Of a stretch of 64,000 bases of DNA, positions 61,691 through 64,000 are shown in pieces; positions within the stretch are counted from its first letter, which is position 1, and every line of letters starts with the position of its first letter. The notes below the pieces were generated by a model. That model saw nothing but the letters and a program-made list of their open reading frames with translations, was not told the origin of the DNA and did no database searches. The stretch is from contig CAYQXJ010000003.1 in assembly GCA_964421565.1 (NCBI GenBank), positions 186,001 to 250,000 on the forward strand, given 5' to 3'. The DNA comes from CAYQXJ01 sp964421565. GTDB taxonomy: Bacteria; Planctomycetota; Brocadiia; SM23-32. The translations under genes and the position numbers were made by a program.

Positions 61691-62523
61691 GAGCGAGGCC
61701 CGCCGTCACTCGCGTTGCCGCGAGCTAGCCACCCGGTCAGTTCGTCCGCAAACCGCAGATACTTGTCTTGCGTGCAGAGATACTGCATTGAGAACCATGC
61801 GAAGTTCTGGAGTCGATCGGCCTGGATGTTGAAGTTAACATGGTACTTATTGCGGTATCTGGTGAAAGCTCCGTTAGCCATCACGACCAAGGAGCACTTC
61901 ATGTAGCGAGTCGCTGCCTCAAGGTACTGCATGATCTGGAAAGACAGCCGTTCGTGCGCGTTGCCGTCAACGCAGTTACCCTTGCTCGACTTGCAGGTTT
62001 TGTACTCCAGCAGCATCTTCTCGCAAAGGACACCGTCCTCCACCATGAGGATAGTGTCGTCGAAGGCAGTTGTGAGCCCAGAGTACATCTCCGGATATCT
62101 ATCGCCAGCATATGGGCCGTGGGGTGGGCTGTAACGCTCGACCGCCTCCCTTGTCCCAGGGAAGGCGTCAACTAAGTCGCTAACGGGGAACACAAGGCGA
62201 AGCCACTCGTGCAACCTCTCGTCCCCCTTCTTGCCCCTGCCTTCGCTGACGGGCAGCCACAATGTTCGATCGCCTTTTCGGAAGGACTGCCAGAAACCGC
62301 GGTGGCGAGGCCAGCGACACTCCACGACTTCACTCGGCTCCGCACCGGTTGCGGTGGCGCAGTTCCCAAGCGCCGCCCAGAACGTCCCGAGCAAAACCTC
62401 GAACTGGTCCCCCTCGCGGCGGGAGCCGGTTCCGGTGTTCGCTCTTGACGCCGACGCCTCGAACTCCTCGATCTGCGCGGCTATTGGCTCGAGTCCTTTC
62501 CGGTGGTCGTCTGGATTTCCCAT
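61687..62523 (-). CDS. Predicted PD-(D/E)xK-type restriction endonuclease
   Basis: This 278-residue protein lies directly upstream of the adenine methylase and overlaps it by 4 bp. I recognise no named enzyme. A likely nuclease core is AFDDTILMVEDGVLCEKMLLEYKTCKSSKGN, where Asp155/156 and E173-x-K175 would make a PD-(D/E)xK site, preceded by REGDQFEVLLGTFWAAL, a possible motif Glu. The C-terminal half is helical and aromatic-rich. The promoter puts the start of the mRNA at the ATG. Function is inferred from position and from the motif; activity and target are not shown. Base composition is A+T-rich like its partner. Confidence 0.65.
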   Translation of the reverse strand: MGNPDDHRKGLEPIAAQIEEFEASASRANTGTGSRREGDQFEVLLGTFWAALGNCATATGAEPSEVVECRWPRHRGFWQSFRKGDRTLWLPVSEGRGKKGDERLHEWLRLVFPVSDLVDAFPGTREAVERYSPPHGPYAGDRYPEMYSGLTTAFDDTILMVEDGVLCEKMLLEYKTCKSSKGNCVDGNAHERLSFQIMQYLEAATRYMKCSLVVMANGAFTRYRNKYHVNFNIQADRLQNFAWFSMQYLCTQDKYLRFADELTGWLARGNASDGGPRS

Positions 62524-62530
62524 GGCAGAG

Positions 62531-62559
62531 ATTGTATCTGCGCATCCCTCTGCTGTAAA
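62531..62559 (-). promoter_or_regulatory. Leaderless promoter of the restriction-modification operon
   Basis: On the minus strand TTTACA (62559-62554), 17 bp, TACAAT (62536-62531). The -10 ends 7 bp before the ATG at 62523, so transcription should start at or next to the first codon. On the plus strand the same bases contain a weaker TTGTAT-16-TGTAAA pair pointing to the HARE gene. Confidence 0.6.
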
Positions 62560-62653
62560 GCGCGGCGCCGTCACGGACGCCCTGGCCGAACGCAACCGGT
62601 GGCCGCTGGCGGTGGCCACCCTCAGAACCCGTAACCAGATGGAGGAGAAGGTC

Positions 62654-63184
62654 ATGAAGGCCGAAGGCGTCCAGATTGGCGACGTGTATGCCGTGAAGGT
62701 GTCGGGCAGCATCGCTCCGGTCGTCATCGACGAGGAGCACTCGAACGGTGGCTGGGTCGGCACCAACCAGGAGACGAACCGGCAGGTGCGTATCAAGACC
62801 GCGCGCCGGCTGCGCATGCCCTGGGACGAGTATCTGAAGGGCGGTGACGGCGACGAGGCCGACACGGCGCCCGAGAGCGCCGAAGAGCCCGAGGGCGAGC
62901 CGGAGGCCAAGAAGCCCGAAAAGCGCGCCACACGCGGCAAGACGGCCGACGAGGGCGCCACAATGAGCGGCCTCGACGCGGCGGCCAAGGTGCTCGAAGA
63001 GGCCGACGAGCCGCTCCGGTGCAAGGAGATCGCCGAGCGCGCCCTGGAGGCGGGCTACTGGGCATCGGACGGCAAGACGCCTCACGCCACCGTCTACTCG
63101 GCCATCCTGCGCGACATGCAGAAGAAGGGCGACGAGTCCCGCTTCCGCAAGGTCGGGCGCGGCTTGTTCGAACTCGCCGGATAG
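62654..63184 (+). CDS. HARE-HTH domain protein
   Basis: The 176-residue protein has three parts: an N-terminal small beta-rich domain (VQIGDVYAVKVSGSIAPVVIDEEHSNGGWVGTNQETNRQVRIKTARRLR), an acidic Glu/Pro/Lys-rich linker (about 63-103), and the C-terminal HARE-HTH winged helix (MSGLDAAAKVLEEADEPLRCKEIAERALEAGYWASDGKTPHATVYSAILRDMQKKG...FRKVGRGLFELA). HARE-HTH domains occur in RNA polymerase delta, ASXL and fused to restriction enzymes, and bind DNA. GGAGGAGAAGG precedes the ATG. It is divergent from the R-M operon and higher in G+C than it, so it may be host-type. Confidence 0.82.
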   Translation: MKAEGVQIGDVYAVKVSGSIAPVVIDEEHSNGGWVGTNQETNRQVRIKTARRLRMPWDEYLKGGDGDEADTAPESAEEPEGEPEAKKPEKRATRGKTADEGATMSGLDAAAKVLEEADEPLRCKEIAERALEAGYWASDGKTPHATVYSAILRDMQKKGDESRFRKVGRGLFELAG

Positions 63185-63201
63185 CATCTTTTCCCCTCCT
63201 G

Positions 63202-63231
63202 AGCCCCGGCCGTCTCGGTCGGGGCTTTTTC
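63202..63231 (+). terminator. Intrinsic terminator of the HARE-HTH gene
   Basis: AGCCCCG/CGGGGCT stem continued inward by G-T, C-G and C-G pairs, loop GTCTC, followed by TTTTTCTT; 17 bp after the stop codon. Confidence 0.85.
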
Positions 63232-63251
63232 TTCGGCTCCTGCCAAACAAG

Positions 63252-63331
63252 AAGCCCGACTCACAGGGACGCCATGTCTCCGCGCCATCGGGCTTGACCA
63301 TTCAACGCCTGGCGGCTTGCCCCCGCCAGGC
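63252..63331. repeat. Two inverted repeats between HARE gene and ATPase
   Basis: AAGCCCGA (63252-63259) pairs with TCGGGCTT (63288-63295) across a 28 nt loop. A second, GCCTGGCGG (63307-63315) pairs with CCGCCAGGC (63323-63331) around a 7 nt loop. On the minus strand they follow the ATPase stop and may serve as its terminator. Confidence 0.5.
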
Positions 63332-63408
63332 TTGAGTCGTCAGTGCCCTCGGTCGGCGATGCCCCACATGCCCAGGAGCCGCACTAACGCGCACGGGCTC
63401 CGCACATG

Positions 63409-64000
63409 TTACTCCATGAGTCGACCAGACCATCGCAGGTAAAAGAGTAGATAGGGGTCTGCGATGTCAAGAACTTGCTTCTGCTCATCCCAATCGATCA
63501 CTCGTTCCTTGGGGAACTTCTCCTGTGCGAGTCGGCCGAGTTGGCTGCAGCTTCCCAAGACGCTAGATCCAGCCGGTGCCTCGCCGCTGCAAACGTTCTG
63601 GTTCCTCTGGAGAATGGCATCATAGTCGAAGGATAAGGCCGGCGGATCGGACGCCATTGCTTTCAGAATGCAGCGATAGACATCTCCTTCTGTGCCGTCA
63701 GTGAACACATAGGTCTTTCTCTCCGTCCCCCGGGTCTTAGGTCCTGAGTCCAAGGTATCGACCAGAGACCGAAAGTCTGTAGTGAGTGCAGTGCGCTGCA
63801 AGACCTCTTCGCGGGTACTCCGGTTCAGCGTCTTCTCCGCCCTATCTTCCTGTTGCTCACGGTAGCCAAGTTGAAAGCAAGCGTTCAGGCATATTGCCTG
63901 CATCAGCTGGGGGGATCCCGCCGCCTCATTTACGAAGTGCTCCAGAGTGCTGCGATCAAGCTCGACATTTAGCAAATCGAAGCCGACATCCGCAATCTTG
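63409..64000 (-). CDS. C-terminal part of an ATPase-like protein (5' end outside window)
   Basis: Read on the minus strand, the frame is open from the window edge (KIADVGFDLLNVELDRSTLEHFVNEAAG...) to a stop at 63409, about 197 residues. It begins inside a domain with FVNEAAGSPQLMQAICLNACFQLGY, the lid helix of AAA/STAND-type NTPases, and ends with DWDEQKQVLDIADPYLLFYLRWSGRLME, recalling the C-terminal winged helix of Cdc6/Orc1-like or DUF234-type ATPases. The P-loop lies outside the window. Base composition is A+T-rich like the R-M genes. A start within the window (TTG at 63975) is very unlikely. Role unknown; defence is possible from the neighbourhood. Confidence 0.6.
   Translation of the reverse strand, partial: KIADVGFDLLNVELDRSTLEHFVNEAAGSPQLMQAICLNACFQLGYREQQEDRAEKTLNRSTREEVLQRTALTTDFRSLVDTLDSGPKTRGTERKTYVFTDGTEGDVYRCILKAMASDPPALSFDYDAILQRNQNVCSGEAPAGSSVLGSCSQLGRLAQEKFPKERVIDWDEQKQVLDIADPYLLFYLRWSGRLME

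Noticed and set aside
62524..63024. N-terminal extension of the nuclease gene
   Set aside because: It would be antisense to the HARE-HTH gene and lies upstream of the promoter.
63252..63331. Inverted repeats as part of a CRISPR array or integron site
   Set aside because: Only two unrelated repeats, no regular spacing or direct-repeat array.

Overview
The window is high-G+C bacterial chromosome with very short gaps between genes. It looks like a diderm of the PVC/Planctomycetota type. The evidence is planctomycete-style prepilins, a phenylalanyl-tRNA synthetase beta chain without the N-terminal EMAP/tRNA-binding domain, a tandem pair of large DUF6785-like membrane proteins, an ECF sigma factor paired with a FecR-containing anti-sigma protein, and many sugar-processing genes (GH31, GH127, sulfatase, ThuA, two Gfo/Idh/MocA proteins, a sugar isomerase). 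BamD-like, LptE-like and FtsH genes indicate an outer membrane. The phylum assignment is inference from gene content. There is no rRNA, CRISPR array or intact prophage.

Layout. 1-2.9 kb (minus): type IV pilus/type II secretion-like operon (GspF and two pseudopilins, the last fused to a LamG-like domain and cut by the window edge). 3.3-4.8 kb (plus): HTH/zinc-ribbon protein and a MenA-like prenyltransferase. 4.8-9.9 kb (minus): parvulin-type isomerase and two paralogous polytopic membrane proteins. 10-11.4 kb (minus): Y-family DNA polymerase. 11.7-16 kb (plus): the classical infC-rpmI-rplT-pheS-pheT translation operon, with infC probably starting at AUU. Just behind pheT lie decayed remnants of a GntR/ABC (YtrAB-like) operon. 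16.2-21.3 kb: GH31 glycosidase, oxidoreductase, M20 hydrolase. 21.4-28.6 kb: tRNA-Gln, coiled-coil membrane protein, DUF981 protein, thioredoxin-like protein, methyltransferase, alaS, tRNA-Phe. 28.7-37.2 kb: FHA protein and histidine kinase, TsaC/Sua5, ThuA, sulfatase, endonuclease V, deacetylase-like protein, YjdF-like protein. 37.2-46.6 kb (minus): UPF0182 protein, sugar oxidoreductase/isomerase pair, and a bamD/lptE/ftsH/ykgJ envelope operon. 46.7-49.7 kb: DUF1854 protein plus ABC exporter behind a promoter with an operator-like inverted repeat. 49.8-60.1 kb: ECF sigma/anti-sigma pair, ispF, proC, dinG-like helicase, glycosyltransferase, GH127.

60.2-64 kb looks like an acquired island. A dead IS1380-type transposase fragment is followed by a two-gene restriction-modification module (D12-class adenine methylase and a predicted PD-(D/E)xK nuclease, overlapping by 4 bp). 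The nuclease mRNA is predicted to be leaderless. A divergent HARE-HTH protein and the C-terminal end of an ATPase-like protein follow. The methylase, nuclease and ATPase genes are visibly more A+T-rich than the rest. This module is the best candidate for a poorly described system here.

Many promoters can be read directly: most have a TTGxxx-like -35, a 16-17 bp spacer and a TAxxxT-like -10, so the housekeeping sigma factor uses the ordinary sigma70 consensus.
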